A DNA stretch of 7,026 bases, taken from NCBI GenBank assembly GCA_030453435.1, contig JAKDKI010000121.1:1-7026 (forward strand). Reading direction: 5' to 3'. Under the pieces are notes generated by a model. That model saw only the letters and a program-made list of their open reading frames with translations, ran no database searches and was not told the origin of the DNA. A program made the translations under genes and the position numbers. This document shows, piece after piece, positions 1 through 6,157 of this stretch (its first letter is position 1; each line of letters starts with the position of its first letter). This stretch comes from Kocuria sp. Its GTDB lineage: Bacteria; Actinomycetota; Actinomycetes; Actinomycetales; Micrococcaceae.

Positions 1-193
1 ACGCTTCGACAATGCGCAGGACGTGGCCGAAGAACGTGAGTACGTGGAGACGCAGTCTCAGACGGGCTTCGATGAGTTGAACGAGCTGTCCGCGTTGGGT
101 GCCAAGTGCACGTTCCTGACCATGCCGTTCGATGCGGACTCCATGACCGCGAACGTAGCGGGGATCCGTGGGGCTCTGGAGCAGCTGAAGTAG
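1..193 (+). CDS. C-terminal fragment, possibly luciferase-like (LLM class) oxidoreductase
   Basis: An open frame enters from the left edge (first full codon at position 2) and ends at TAG 191-193. It gives 63 residues with strongly G/C-ending codons, as expected of a real gene here. The visible end is an acidic helical stretch followed by 'ELSALGAKCTFLTMPF' and a final amphipathic helix ending 'ALEQLK'. A helix, then Leu-Gly, then a hydrophobic strand, then a last helix resembles the final beta-alpha unit of a TIM barrel. Luciferase-like F420/flavin oxidoreductases often end this way. That family call is inference from a short piece with no catalytic residue visible, and another TIM-barrel enzyme would fit equally well. 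The gene is convergent with the HD-domain gene and is followed after 17 bp by a strong hairpin. Confidence 0.6.
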   Translation, partial: RFDNAQDVAEEREYVETQSQTGFDELNELSALGAKCTFLTMPFDADSMTANVAGIRGALEQLK

Positions 194-210
194 CGAGGCC
201 TTGAGAGAAA

Positions 211-246
211 GAGGCCGTCCACTTCCGCAATGAAGTGGACGGCCTC
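211..246. terminator. Perfect 15-bp inverted repeat between convergent genes
   Basis: GAGGCCGTCCACTTC (211-225) and its exact reverse complement (232-246) flank a 6-nt loop. The hairpin lies between the stop of the left-edge gene (193) and the stop of the HD gene (281). Read on the minus strand, the stem is followed by TTTCTCTC, so it looks like a factor-independent terminator mainly for the HD gene. On the plus strand no T-run follows, so termination of the left-edge gene would depend on the stem alone. Confidence 0.85.
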
Positions 247-280
247 AATCAGGCCGCAGCAATGGCGCTGCCCCGAGAGA

Positions 281-919
281 TCACTCGCTCCAGTCGTTGC
301 TCTTGATGATCTCCACGAAGTTGTCGCGCTTAAAGTCCGGGTTGAAATGTTCCAGGACATCCGCGTTCATGTTGCCGAACGTGGAGTGCGGGCGGTGCAC
401 GTTGCCGTCATTGAAAGCATTGAGGATCCGGTTCTTGAAGTCCGGACGGGGGTGGGCTTCCACCACGGCGTTGCGCTGTTCGTCGGACAGGTCATCCAAG
501 TGCATACCGAGCACATCGGTTTCCACTCCGGCGCTGACCAGCGCGATCTCCGGAGAGAGGAACTCGGGAACGCCCGGGGTGGTGTGCAGGGCAATGGCCA
601 GCCACGCGTCATGGGCACGCTGCGCGGAAGTGCCGTGATCCAGCAAGAACTCCTTCACAGCGTTCGCGCCGTCGACCTCGAAGCGGAGCTTGGAGTCCAT
701 GTAACCGTCGGTCAGACCCATGTCGTGGAACATGGCGCCCGCGTAAAGCAGCTCGTGATCCACGGACAGATTGCGCACCTGTCCCTGGAACGCACCGAAG
801 AAAAACACGCGACGGGAGTGGTGATAGAGCAGATCGTTCTCGGTGTCACGGATGTACTCGGTGACCTCACGGGTCAGCTTGGTATCGGGAACGGAAATGC
901 CTGCAATGGTGTCAGTCAT
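281..919 (-). CDS. HD-domain metal-dependent hydrolase, cyanamide hydratase-like
   Basis: The predicted protein has 212 residues with the pattern of an HD-superfamily hydrolase. His33/His34 sit in 'LLYHHSRRV', the signature His65-Asp66 in 'AMFHDMGL', His112 in 'ALHT', and a late Asp135 is the likely last metal ligand. A conserved 'RFEVDGA' (79-85) follows the HD motif. In my recollection that arrangement marks the branch containing cyanamide hydratase-like proteins rather than dGTPases or cyclic-di-GMP HD-GYP enzymes. No signal peptide or membrane segment is visible, so it is probably cytoplasmic. Substrate is unknown; conversion of cyanamide to urea is only a family precedent. The start at 919 is chosen because AAAAGGAG (927-934, minus) lies 7 nt upstream; the ATG at 946 has no such site. 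It is transcribed divergently from the GlxA-type regulator, its likely controller. Confidence 0.88.
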   Translation of the reverse strand: MTDTIAGISVPDTKLTREVTEYIRDTENDLLYHHSRRVFFFGAFQGQVRNLSVDHELLYAGAMFHDMGLTDGYMDSKLRFEVDGANAVKEFLLDHGTSAQRAHDAWLAIALHTTPGVPEFLSPEIALVSAGVETDVLGMHLDDLSDEQRNAVVEAHPRPDFKNRILNAFNDGNVHRPHSTFGNMNADVLEHFNPDFKRDNFVEIIKSNDWSE

Positions 920-926
920 GGTGATG

Positions 927-934
927 CTCCTTTT
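927..934 (-). promoter_or_regulatory. Strong ribosome binding site deciding the HD-gene start
   Basis: On the minus strand AAAAGGAG is followed by a 7-nt spacer and then ATG at 919-917. This favours the 212-residue product over a version 9 residues longer from the ATG at 946-944. Confidence 0.85.
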
Positions 935-970
935 CGATAGGTTCATTGATCAGTCTGGTTTCTTTTGCTC

Positions 971-993
971 CACGAAGCCATGGACATGAAGCC
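971..993. promoter_or_regulatory. Direct repeat, candidate operator in the divergent promoter region
   Basis: CACGAAGCC (971-979) and CATGAAGCC (985-993) match at 8 of 9 positions and are offset by 14 bp in the same orientation. They lie midway between the divergent HD gene and GlxA-type gene. AraC-type regulators usually bind direct repeats near their own gene, so this is a plausible site for the neighbouring regulator. The assignment is inference, and the repeat is short. Confidence 0.35.
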
Positions 994-1013
994 ACCAATC
1001 CCTGAAATTCGGA

Positions 1014-1019
1014 CATACT
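1014..1019 (+). promoter_or_regulatory. Possible -10 element for a leaderless GlxA-type transcript
   Basis: CATACT ends 7 nt before the ATG at 1027, so transcription starting at the usual distance would begin at or next to the start codon. No conventional Shine-Dalgarno site fits: the only G-run (1020-1023) is 3 nt from the ATG. No clear -35 box is visible, and the hexamer departs from TANNNT at its first base. Confidence 0.3.
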
Positions 1020-1026
1020 GGGGTGC

Positions 1027-1989
1027 ATGCCCCACAACCACCGAGTCGTTTTCCTCGCTTTTCCCGGCGCCAAGATGCTGGACGTAACCGGCCCCGCCGA
1101 GGTCTTCGCGGACGCGAATGTGCACGGCGCACAGTACTCACTGAGCTACGTTTCACCGCGCGGCGGCAACGTGCTGACCACGGTGGGTACGCCGCTGGTC
1201 ACCGAGGCGGCGTCGGCAGCGATGGACAGCGGTCCGATCGACACGCTGATTGTGGCCGGCGGCGAATGCGTGGTGGATCAACCGATACCGGATGAGTTGA
1301 TCGCCACGGCTCGTGAACTGGCCAACCGTTCCCATCGCGTGGCGAGCGTGTGCACGGGCGCGTTCGTGCTGGCCAAGGCGGGCCTGCTCAACAAGCGGCG
1401 CGCGACCACCCACTGGCTGCATACCGATCGGTTGGCTCGCGAGCACCCGGAGATCAATGTGCTCCCGGATGCCCTGTACACCCAGGACGGTCCGGTGTTC
1501 ACGAGCGCAGGGGTGTCCTCCGGGATCGATCTGGCGCTGGCCCTGGTCAACGCTGATCACGGCGAGGAACTCGCGCGCAACGTGTCTCGCGGCCTGGTGG
1601 TCTACATGCAGCGTGCGGGTGGACAATCCCAGTTCTCGGCTGCCCTGCGTTGGCCGAGCCCATCAACGCCAGGCCTGAAGAAAGCCGTCGACGCCGTGAC
1701 ATCGGACCCGGGTGCCGAGCACTCCGTGGGATCGCTGGCCGCGTTGGTGAATGTCAGCGAGCGCCACCTGACCAGGCTGTTCAAAGCGGAACTGAACCTC
1801 ACGCCGTCGAAATTCATAGAGCACGTGCGCCTGGACTCGGCCAAAGCGCTGCTGGACGCCGGGCACACCGTCACGGAGACGGCGCGGCTCGCGGGCTTCG
1901 GCAGCGACGAGAATCTGCGGCGGTCGTTCACCCTGCGCTACGGCCTGGCGCCCAGCTACTACCGCGGCCGGTTCAACACCGCCCGCTGA
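1027..1989 (+). CDS. GlxA-family transcriptional regulator (DJ-1/PfpI domain plus AraC HTH)
   Basis: A 320-residue protein of normal length for the family. Residues about 5-190 form a DJ-1/PfpI (class I glutamine amidotransferase-like) domain: 'MLDVTGPAEVF' (17-27), a nucleophile elbow with Cys109 in 'SVCTGAFVLAKAGLL', and 'ATTHW' (126-130). Residues about 233-316 hold the two AraC/XylS helix-turn-helix units: 'LAALVNVSERHLTRLFK' and, after 'TVTETARLAGFGS', the conserved 'RRSF...YGLAPSYYR' end. Such proteins are DNA-binding regulators whose N-terminal domain probably senses a small ligand. Asp19, Cys109 and Thr110 fall where the isonitrile hydratase catalytic residues are placed in that fold, so ligand chemistry is conceivable. 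The ATG at 1027 lacks a good ribosome binding site and may be leaderless. It is divergent from the HD-domain hydrolase, its most likely target, and followed immediately by a terminator hairpin overlapping its stop codon. Confidence 0.93.
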   Translation: MPHNHRVVFLAFPGAKMLDVTGPAEVFADANVHGAQYSLSYVSPRGGNVLTTVGTPLVTEAASAAMDSGPIDTLIVAGGECVVDQPIPDELIATARELANRSHRVASVCTGAFVLAKAGLLNKRRATTHWLHTDRLAREHPEINVLPDALYTQDGPVFTSAGVSSGIDLALALVNADHGEELARNVSRGLVVYMQRAGGQSQFSAALRWPSPSTPGLKKAVDAVTSDPGAEHSVGSLAALVNVSERHLTRLFKAELNLTPSKFIEHVRLDSAKALLDAGHTVTETARLAGFGSDENLRRSFTLRYGLAPSYYRGRFNTAR

Positions 1990-2010
1990 CCCTCTACAGG
2001 GCCAGCGGGC
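1981..2010. terminator. Bidirectional hairpin overlapping the regulator's stop codon
   Basis: GCCCGCTG (1981-1988) pairs with CAGCGGGC (2003-2010), then after an A1989/C2002 mismatch CCCT (1990-1993) pairs with AGGG (1998-2001) around the loop CTAC. The left arm includes the last sense codons and the TGA (1987-1989) of the GlxA-type gene. It lies between that gene and the convergent mhuD (stop at 2032) and probably serves both. No T-run follows on either strand. Confidence 0.75.
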
Positions 2011-2031
2011 AGTGGTTCCATCGTCAGTTGG

Positions 2032-2325
2032 TTAGAGCTCGACGACCTCGAACTCGAGCAGACTGGCTCCGGTGGCAACGGGCTTGCGATCCTGACCGGC
2101 GTGAGCCTGACGAGCGTTACCGTCGCGCCACGCCGCGAAGTCTTCCTCGGTGGCCCACGTGGTCACCACGAAGTAGCGGTTGTCCCCCGCCACCGGGCGC
2201 AGCAGCTGGAAGCCTTCGAAGCCCGGCTCGGAATCCACGGAATGCTTGCGCGCAGCGAAGCGCTTCTCGAGTTCGGGGCCGGCACCTTCCGGGACCTCGA
2301 TGGCATTGATCTTGACGACGGACAT
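2032..2325 (-). CDS. mhuD: MhuD-type heme-degrading monooxygenase
   Basis: A 97-residue antibiotic-biosynthesis-monooxygenase (ABM) fold protein closely resembling mycobacterial MhuD as I recall it: shared stretches include 'VVKINAIEVP', 'GAGPELEKRFA', 'GFQLLRPV' and 'PVATGASLLEFEVV'. The residues reported to matter in MhuD fall at the same numbers: Asn7, Trp66 and the heme-ligating His75. The family cleaves heme oxidatively as a small cytoplasmic dimer and releases iron; MhuD itself yields mycobilins rather than biliverdin. Which product this one makes cannot be read here. The gene starts 6 bp after the ribonuclease stop. Its purine-rich ribosome binding stretch (GAAAGGTAGG) spans the ribonuclease's last codons and stop, which implies translational coupling. 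It is the last gene of the rsmA-ispE-RNB cluster and ends before the convergent hairpin. No iron-box-like site is apparent immediately upstream. Confidence 0.93.
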   Translation of the reverse strand: MSVVKINAIEVPEGAGPELEKRFAARKHSVDSEPGFEGFQLLRPVAGDNRYFVVTTWATEEDFAAWRDGNARQAHAGQDRKPVATGASLLEFEVVEL

Positions 2326-2331
2326 TCGCGC

Positions 2332-3837
2332 CTACCTTTCGGTTGTGGATGTACTTCCGAGACTAGCTGCGCCTGATGAACCGGTGCTGGACGACGGTGC
2401 CAATTCGCTGGGTTGGAGGAGTTCGAATCGCGATTGACTGTTTCCCGTCTCGGCCGCAACAAGTCGCACACGAATCTCCTGGCCGAACGGTAAATCGACG
2501 CCTTTGATGCCGGCCTCGACCGCGGGTTTCCTGATGATGAACCGTCCCTTCTCGCCGGTCTCGTCGACCTCGACCACGGTTCCCGTGAACTCCTGCCCCA
2601 CGTGCGGGGACAGCATGAACGTCTCCACCATATTCACGATGCCCCGCTCGTAGGCGGACGCCTTCCGGTTGGACGCCTCCATCTGCTTGGGCAACTGCGG
2701 CAAGGCAGCCGTGACCCATTCGGGAACCAGTTCTCCTGCGCTCACTGCCAGGCATACTTCACTCGCATAGCGATCGACGAGCCGCCGCAGCGGGGCCGTC
2801 ACGTGCGCGTAGTGCGTGGCCAGGGCTGCGTGTTGGGCGTTCTCCGGGGTTTCACCGGTGAAGCCCAAATACCCAGCCCCGCGGAACAGCAGGGTGCACG
2901 AGTACAGCATGGCAGCGTGGTCGGGGCGTTCCGGGTCCAGGGTGCGCACGAACTCGGGGTAGTCCATCTCAGGCGGCCACTCGATGCGCAGCGCCTTGGC
3001 GGTCTCGCGAAGCTTACGCAACGAGGCGTCGTCGGCGGGTGGCAAGGTGCGGAGCAAGCCAACGCCGGCCTCGAGCATGATCTCCGCGGCGGCCATGCCG
3101 GTGAGCAGCGAGATCTGAGCGTTCCACCCCTCGACCGGCAGCGCGGAACGATGCACGATGTGCCACTCGCCGTTGGTGGTTTCGACCTCCTGTTCTGGGA
3201 TCTGCAGACTCACGCCGCCGCGCTCGCGCTCTATCTGCTCACGGAGTTGCCCCACGGTCTTGAGAAGTTGGAGCGATTCGGAGGCGGTGCCGTGATCGAG
3301 GGCCTCCTGCACCTCGCGATAAGTGAGCTGTGCGCGGCTGCGGACCAAGGCCCGTTGGACAGTGCGGGCTGTCTGATGCCCCGTGGCATCCAACGTGAGC
3401 TGCCACAGCACCGCGGGGCGCGTCTCGTTCTCGAGCAAACTCGCTGCGTCTTCCGAGAGCTCCGGCGGATGCAGAGGAGTGCGCTGATGAGGTCCGTACA
3501 AGGTCTGCCCGCGGACATGGGCTTCCAGATCAATGGCGTCCCCTGGGTTCACGAATGCAGAGACATCCGCGATGGCGTACCAAACGGTGAAACCCGTCTC
3601 TGTAGCCTCGATGAACACCGCCTGGTCCAGGTCCCGAGACCCCTCGGGGTCGACGGTCACGAACTCGAGATCGGTTCGATCCAGCTCGGGAAGGCGAGGA
3701 TTGCTCGCGGCGTGGCGAGCGGCGTCGTGAACCTCGGGCGAAAAGTCCTCGGGGATGTCGAGGTCTTGGCGAAGTTTCTCCAGGCCCTCAACGAGTGGCT
3801 TGGGCACGGCTTGAACCTGGTGGGGACGGATGGGCAT
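2332..3837 (-). CDS. RNB-domain ribonuclease (RNase II/R family, short actinobacterial form)
   Basis: A 501-residue 3'-5' exoribonuclease-type protein. After a short N-terminal segment lacking cold-shock domains, the RNB domain runs from about residue 54 to 365. It contains the active-site cluster 'TVDPEGSRDLDQ' (Asp63, Asp69, Asp71, with Gln72 where E. coli RNase II has a fourth Asp), 'YAIADVSAFV' (88-96), 'LPVEGWNAQISLLTGMAA' (233-250) and 'YAHVTAPLRRLVDRY' (343-357), the equivalent of the RNase II motif near its catalytic arginine. Residues about 413-475 form a beta-rich tail that may be a degenerate S1-like domain, followed by a Ser/Thr/Gly-rich end. RNase II/R is about 640-810 residues, so RNA-binding domains are missing, as I recall for this clade. 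GAGGAG upstream supports the ATG at 3837. It sits 43 bp after ispE and 6 bp before mhuD. Confidence 0.92.
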   Translation of the reverse strand: MPIRPHQVQAVPKPLVEGLEKLRQDLDIPEDFSPEVHDAARHAASNPRLPELDRTDLEFVTVDPEGSRDLDQAVFIEATETGFTVWYAIADVSAFVNPGDAIDLEAHVRGQTLYGPHQRTPLHPPELSEDAASLLENETRPAVLWQLTLDATGHQTARTVQRALVRSRAQLTYREVQEALDHGTASESLQLLKTVGQLREQIERERGGVSLQIPEQEVETTNGEWHIVHRSALPVEGWNAQISLLTGMAAAEIMLEAGVGLLRTLPPADDASLRKLRETAKALRIEWPPEMDYPEFVRTLDPERPDHAAMLYSCTLLFRGAGYLGFTGETPENAQHAALATHYAHVTAPLRRLVDRYASEVCLAVSAGELVPEWVTAALPQLPKQMEASNRKASAYERGIVNMVETFMLSPHVGQEFTGTVVEVDETGEKGRFIIRKPAVEAGIKGVDLPFGQEIRVRLVAAETGNSQSRFELLQPSELAPSSSTGSSGAASLGSTSTTER

Positions 3838-3880
3838 GCTGTCTCCTCACGTCAGGGGCCGCGTGCGCGGACGCATTGGT

Positions 3881-4894
3881 CTAGATTGTGCCCCACTCAG
3901 GGATCAGTTGGGCACCCTCCACCGGCCCGGAGGTCGAAAAGGCGTGTCGGTGCTCGCGGCGCAGGCCTTTGACCAGGTCCTCCGCAGCGTCAGCGGATTC
4001 CGCGAGGAAACACACCGTGGGGCCCGACCCGGAGATCCAGCCTGCGAGCGCCCCCAGGTCTACGCCGTGGTTGAGCAGCGTGGCCAATTCAGGCAGCAGC
4101 TCCAGGGCGGGCGACTGGAGGTCGTTGCGGACCCAGGTGGCAACTCCGGGAGCGTCACCGGCGGCCGCCGCGCGCACGAGGGCTGGGTTCAGGGGGTTCG
4201 GTTGGGCACTGGCCACTTGGACCTGGGTGCCCCTGCGCGCACGGTCCCATTCCCGGAACACCGCCGGGGTGGACAGCCCCTGATCCTGGGGCACGAAGAC
4301 CAGATGCAGCTGGTTCGTCGATTCGACGGCACGGAGGTCATCACCCTTGCCCCGGCCTTCGGCCATGCCGCCAAGGTTCATGAAGGGGACATCGGCCCCG
4401 AGGTCCGCACCGAGGCTCATGAGCCGATGGTTGCCGAGCCGCGGCTGATCGAGGTGCTTGGCCAGCAGAGCGTCCACGGCAACGAGGGCCGCCGCGGCAT
4501 CCGCGGACCCGCCACCCATGCCACCGGCCACTGGCACGGCCTTGTCGATACGCAGCTCAATGCCAGGATTGCCGCCGTGGGCAGCACACACCGCCAGCGC
4601 AGCGCGCACCGCGAGGTTCGAATCGTCGAGGGGGATATCCGACAAGCGTGCTGCACCGGACTGGATCATCTCCGCGTACTCGCTACCCGGAGCCGGAGAC
4701 ACCGTGACAGCAACGCCACTCCCCCGCCGGGCCACGTGTGTGTTGATCCCTGCGGTCACAGTTTCGCGTACGTCCACGGCAATGAACAGGGTTTCCAGCG
4801 GGTGGTAGCCGTCCGGAGTGGGATCGCCGACGTGCAGCGCCAGGTTGGTCTTCGCGGGGGCCGTTGCCGAGGCCCTCAGTCCGACGGGGCTCAT
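3881..4894 (-). CDS. ispE: 4-(cytidine 5'-diphospho)-2-C-methyl-D-erythritol kinase
   Basis: A GHMP-family kinase catalysing the ATP-dependent phosphorylation of CDP-methylerythritol in the non-mevalonate (MEP) route to isopentenyl diphosphate. All three GHMP motifs are present: '[12 protein letters not shown]' (12-23, with the likely catalytic Lys15), the glycine-rich ATP loop '[17 protein letters not shown]' (121-137) and '[11 protein letters not shown]' (287-297). Asp168 in 'LGADVPF' matches the catalytic aspartate, and '[10 protein letters not shown]' (28-37) and 'NDLQSPAL' (257-264) are also IspE-like. At 337 residues it is somewhat longer than the common 280-315. Its ATG overlaps the rsmA TGA in the sequence ATGA (4891-4894), and GGAG lies 8 nt upstream, so it is likely coupled to rsmA translation. 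The rsmA-ispE pair is a standard actinobacterial arrangement. Nothing suggests loss of function. Confidence 0.97.
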   Translation of the reverse strand: MSPVGLRASATAPAKTNLALHVGDPTPDGYHPLETLFIAVDVRETVTAGINTHVARRGSGVAVTVSPAPGSEYAEMIQSGAARLSDIPLDDSNLAVRAALAVCAAHGGNPGIELRIDKAVPVAGGMGGGSADAAAALVAVDALLAKHLDQPRLGNHRLMSLGADLGADVPFMNLGGMAEGRGKGDDLRAVESTNQLHLVFVPQDQGLSTPAVFREWDRARRGTQVQVASAQPNPLNPALVRAAAAGDAPGVATWVRNDLQSPALELLPELATLLNHGVDLGALAGWISGSGPTVCFLAESADAAEDLVKGLRREHRHAFSTSGPVEGAQLIPEWGTI

Positions 4895-5856
4895 GCCTGA
4901 TTCTCCGTGGTCGGCTCGGCCGGGGCTTCGTAGGATGCTGATTTCTGCTGCTGGCCTGGCTGTTGCTGTGCCCGCGCTTCGGATGCCGGCACCGTTGCCG
5001 CGGCCTGCGCAATCCGGGCGAAGGCCTTCTCATCCAGCTTCTCTCCGCGTTCGATCGGTTCGATTCCGGCGGCGCGCAGGATCTGTTCCGCCCTCGCGCC
5101 GGAGCCCGCCCAGCTGCTCAACGCCGCTCGCAGTGTCTTACGCCGCTGGGCAAAGGCCGCATCGATCACCGCAAAGACCTCTTTGCGCAATGACTCATCA
5201 ACCGGCGGATCACGGCGTTCGAACCGCACCAGCCCCGAGGCGATCTTGGGCGCCGGCCAGAACACGTTCTTGCCGATCACCCCCGCCTTGGAGACCTCCG
5301 CGTACCAGTTCGCTTTGACCGACGGCACCCCGTAGACCCGCGATCCCGGTCCTGCCGCGAGGCGATCCGCGACCTCGTCCTGCACCATGACCAGTCCATG
5401 GCGCACGGTGGGGAACGTCTCGAGGATGTGCAGCAGCACGGGCACGGCCACGTTGTACGGCAGGTTGGCCACGAGCGCCGTCGGCGGGGTGTCCCCCGGC
5501 AGGTCGGTGACGCGCGCGGCGTCCTCGAGCACAACGTTGAGGCGAGAGGCGGCCTCGGGATAGAACCGCTCCACCGTTTCCGGGAGCTGCGCGGCAAGCG
5601 GCGGGTCGATCTCCACCGCAGTCACTGCCGACGACGCCGCCAGCAGACCCAGCGTCAGCGACCCCAACCCGGGCCCCACCTCCAGGACATGTTCGTCCGA
5701 GGTGAGGTGCGCCGTAGCCACGATCCGCCTGATGGTGTTGGGATCGATCACGAAGTTCTGACCGAGCGTCTTGGTGGGGCGAATGCCCGCTCGCTCGGCC
5801 AGCTCTCGAATTTCTGCGGGGCCCAGGAGGGGGCCGTCAAGGCTCTGGTCGGTCAC
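4891..5856 (-). CDS. rsmA: 16S rRNA (adenine(1518)-N6/adenine(1519)-N6)-dimethyltransferase
   Basis: This is KsgA/RsmA, which dimethylates two adjacent adenines near the 3' end of 16S rRNA using S-adenosylmethionine during late 30S assembly. Seen in order: 'TLGQNFVID' (30-38), SAM-binding '[12 protein letters not shown]' (57-68), 'VEID' (81-84) ending the next strand, the adenine-methylase motif 'NLPYNV' (131-136), '[10 protein letters not shown]' (157-166) and '[12 protein letters not shown]' (235-246). The core ends near residue 287. A Gln/Ala/Glu-rich, probably disordered tail of about 34 residues follows, making the 321-residue protein longer than E. coli KsgA (about 273). The start is GTG at 5856, as an in-frame TAG lies just upstream; AGGA 7 nt before GTG could act as ribosome binding site, although it also forms part of a -10-like TAGGAT. 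First gene of the cluster, overlapping ispE by 4 bp. Confidence 0.97.
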   Translation of the reverse strand: MTDQSLDGPLLGPAEIRELAERAGIRPTKTLGQNFVIDPNTIRRIVATAHLTSDEHVLEVGPGLGSLTLGLLAASSAVTAVEIDPPLAAQLPETVERFYPEAASRLNVVLEDAARVTDLPGDTPPTALVANLPYNVAVPVLLHILETFPTVRHGLVMVQDEVADRLAAGPGSRVYGVPSVKANWYAEVSKAGVIGKNVFWPAPKIASGLVRFERRDPPVDESLRKEVFAVIDAAFAQRRKTLRAALSSWAGSGARAEQILRAAGIEPIERGEKLDEKAFARIAQAAATVPASEARAQQQPGQQQKSASYEAPAEPTTENQA

Positions 5857-5862
5857 CGGTTC

Positions 5863-5868
5863 ATCCTA
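5863..5868 (-). promoter_or_regulatory. Possible -10 element (TAGGAT) for rsmA
   Basis: On the minus strand TAGGAT is followed by exactly 6 nt and then the rsmA GTG. This fits the TANNNT -10 consensus and would give a leaderless transcript. The same bases contain AGGA at a workable Shine-Dalgarno distance, so the two readings compete and a promoter further upstream is possible. No -35 box at normal spacing is evident. Confidence 0.35.
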
Positions 5869-6118
5869 CGTTGATTGGGTGGTGATCATCCCTCAAGGGA
5901 AGTCGAGTGACCGGTGGATTGACGGGGTCCATATGAGGATGAGGGGGGGCAATGGGACACCGGTGACATTTCGGGCAGAGGTTCGCATGATCTCGGCGGC
6001 CGTGAACATATAGGGAAGAGTTTCGTAGAAATAACCGGGGTTTTAGCGCGTATCTCTTCCTCAAATGTCAGTGGCACTAGGGCCTCATACGTAGGCGTTC
6101 ACTTGGGCGGTTGGACTC

Positions 6119-6127
6119 TGTGGATAA
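6119..6127 (-). promoter_or_regulatory. Perfect DnaA-box 9-mer
   Basis: TGTGGATAA is the exact reverse complement of the high-affinity DnaA box TTATCCACA. It lies 37 bp upstream of the nuclease-like gene. It is a single copy with no second perfect box or AT-rich unwinding region nearby, so it is not an origin. It may be a lone DnaA binding site or chance. Confidence 0.4.
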
Positions 6128-6151
6128 CGCCCATGACAGTGGCTCACTCAG

Positions 6152-6157
6152 TAGATT
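6152..6157 (+). promoter_or_regulatory. Possible -10 element (TAGATT) for a leaderless nuclease-like gene
   Basis: TAGATT fits TANNNT, and exactly 6 nt separate it from the ATG at 6164, placing the predicted transcript start on the A of the start codon. No Shine-Dalgarno-like purine run precedes the ATG, which supports a leaderless start. A -35 box is not obvious. Confidence 0.45.

Noticed and set aside
230..940. Plus-strand open frame (236 codons) opposite the HD-domain gene
   Set aside because: It begins inside the terminator hairpin and lacks a ribosome site, while the opposite strand encodes a clear HD-domain protein with a strong ribosome binding site.
920..946. Upstream ATG at 946 adding 9 residues to the HD protein
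   Set aside because: It lacks a Shine-Dalgarno site, would cover the strong AAAAGGAG, and adds residues with no family similarity.
3859..3870. CCGCG-TG-CGCGG inverted repeat in the ispE-RNB gap as an attenuator
   Set aside because: The 5-bp stem with a 2-nt loop is too small and has no T-run; such repeats are frequent in GC-rich DNA.
2602..3972. Long plus-strand open frame (456 codons) opposite the RNB gene
   Set aside because: It is antisense to a well-supported ribonuclease, spans into ispE, has no recognisable domain and is rich in Arg/Gly/His/Gln, as expected of a shadow frame in GC-rich DNA.
3830..4900. Long plus-strand open frame (356 codons) opposite ispE
   Set aside because: It mirrors ispE almost end to end. 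The minus strand carries all three GHMP kinase motifs and this frame has none of its own.
6014..6060. Inverted repeat GGAAGAG/CTCTTCC separated by 33 nt
   Set aside because: Seven base pairs with a long loop are too weak for a terminator or riboswitch call and could arise by chance.
5861..6064. Small minus-strand frame in the intergenic region with a Cys-Pro-x-Cys-like segment, possible zinc-ribbon peptide
   Set aside because: Cysteine spacing is incomplete for a zinc ribbon, codon choice is not gene-like, no ribosome site precedes it, and another frame over the same stretch is equally open.
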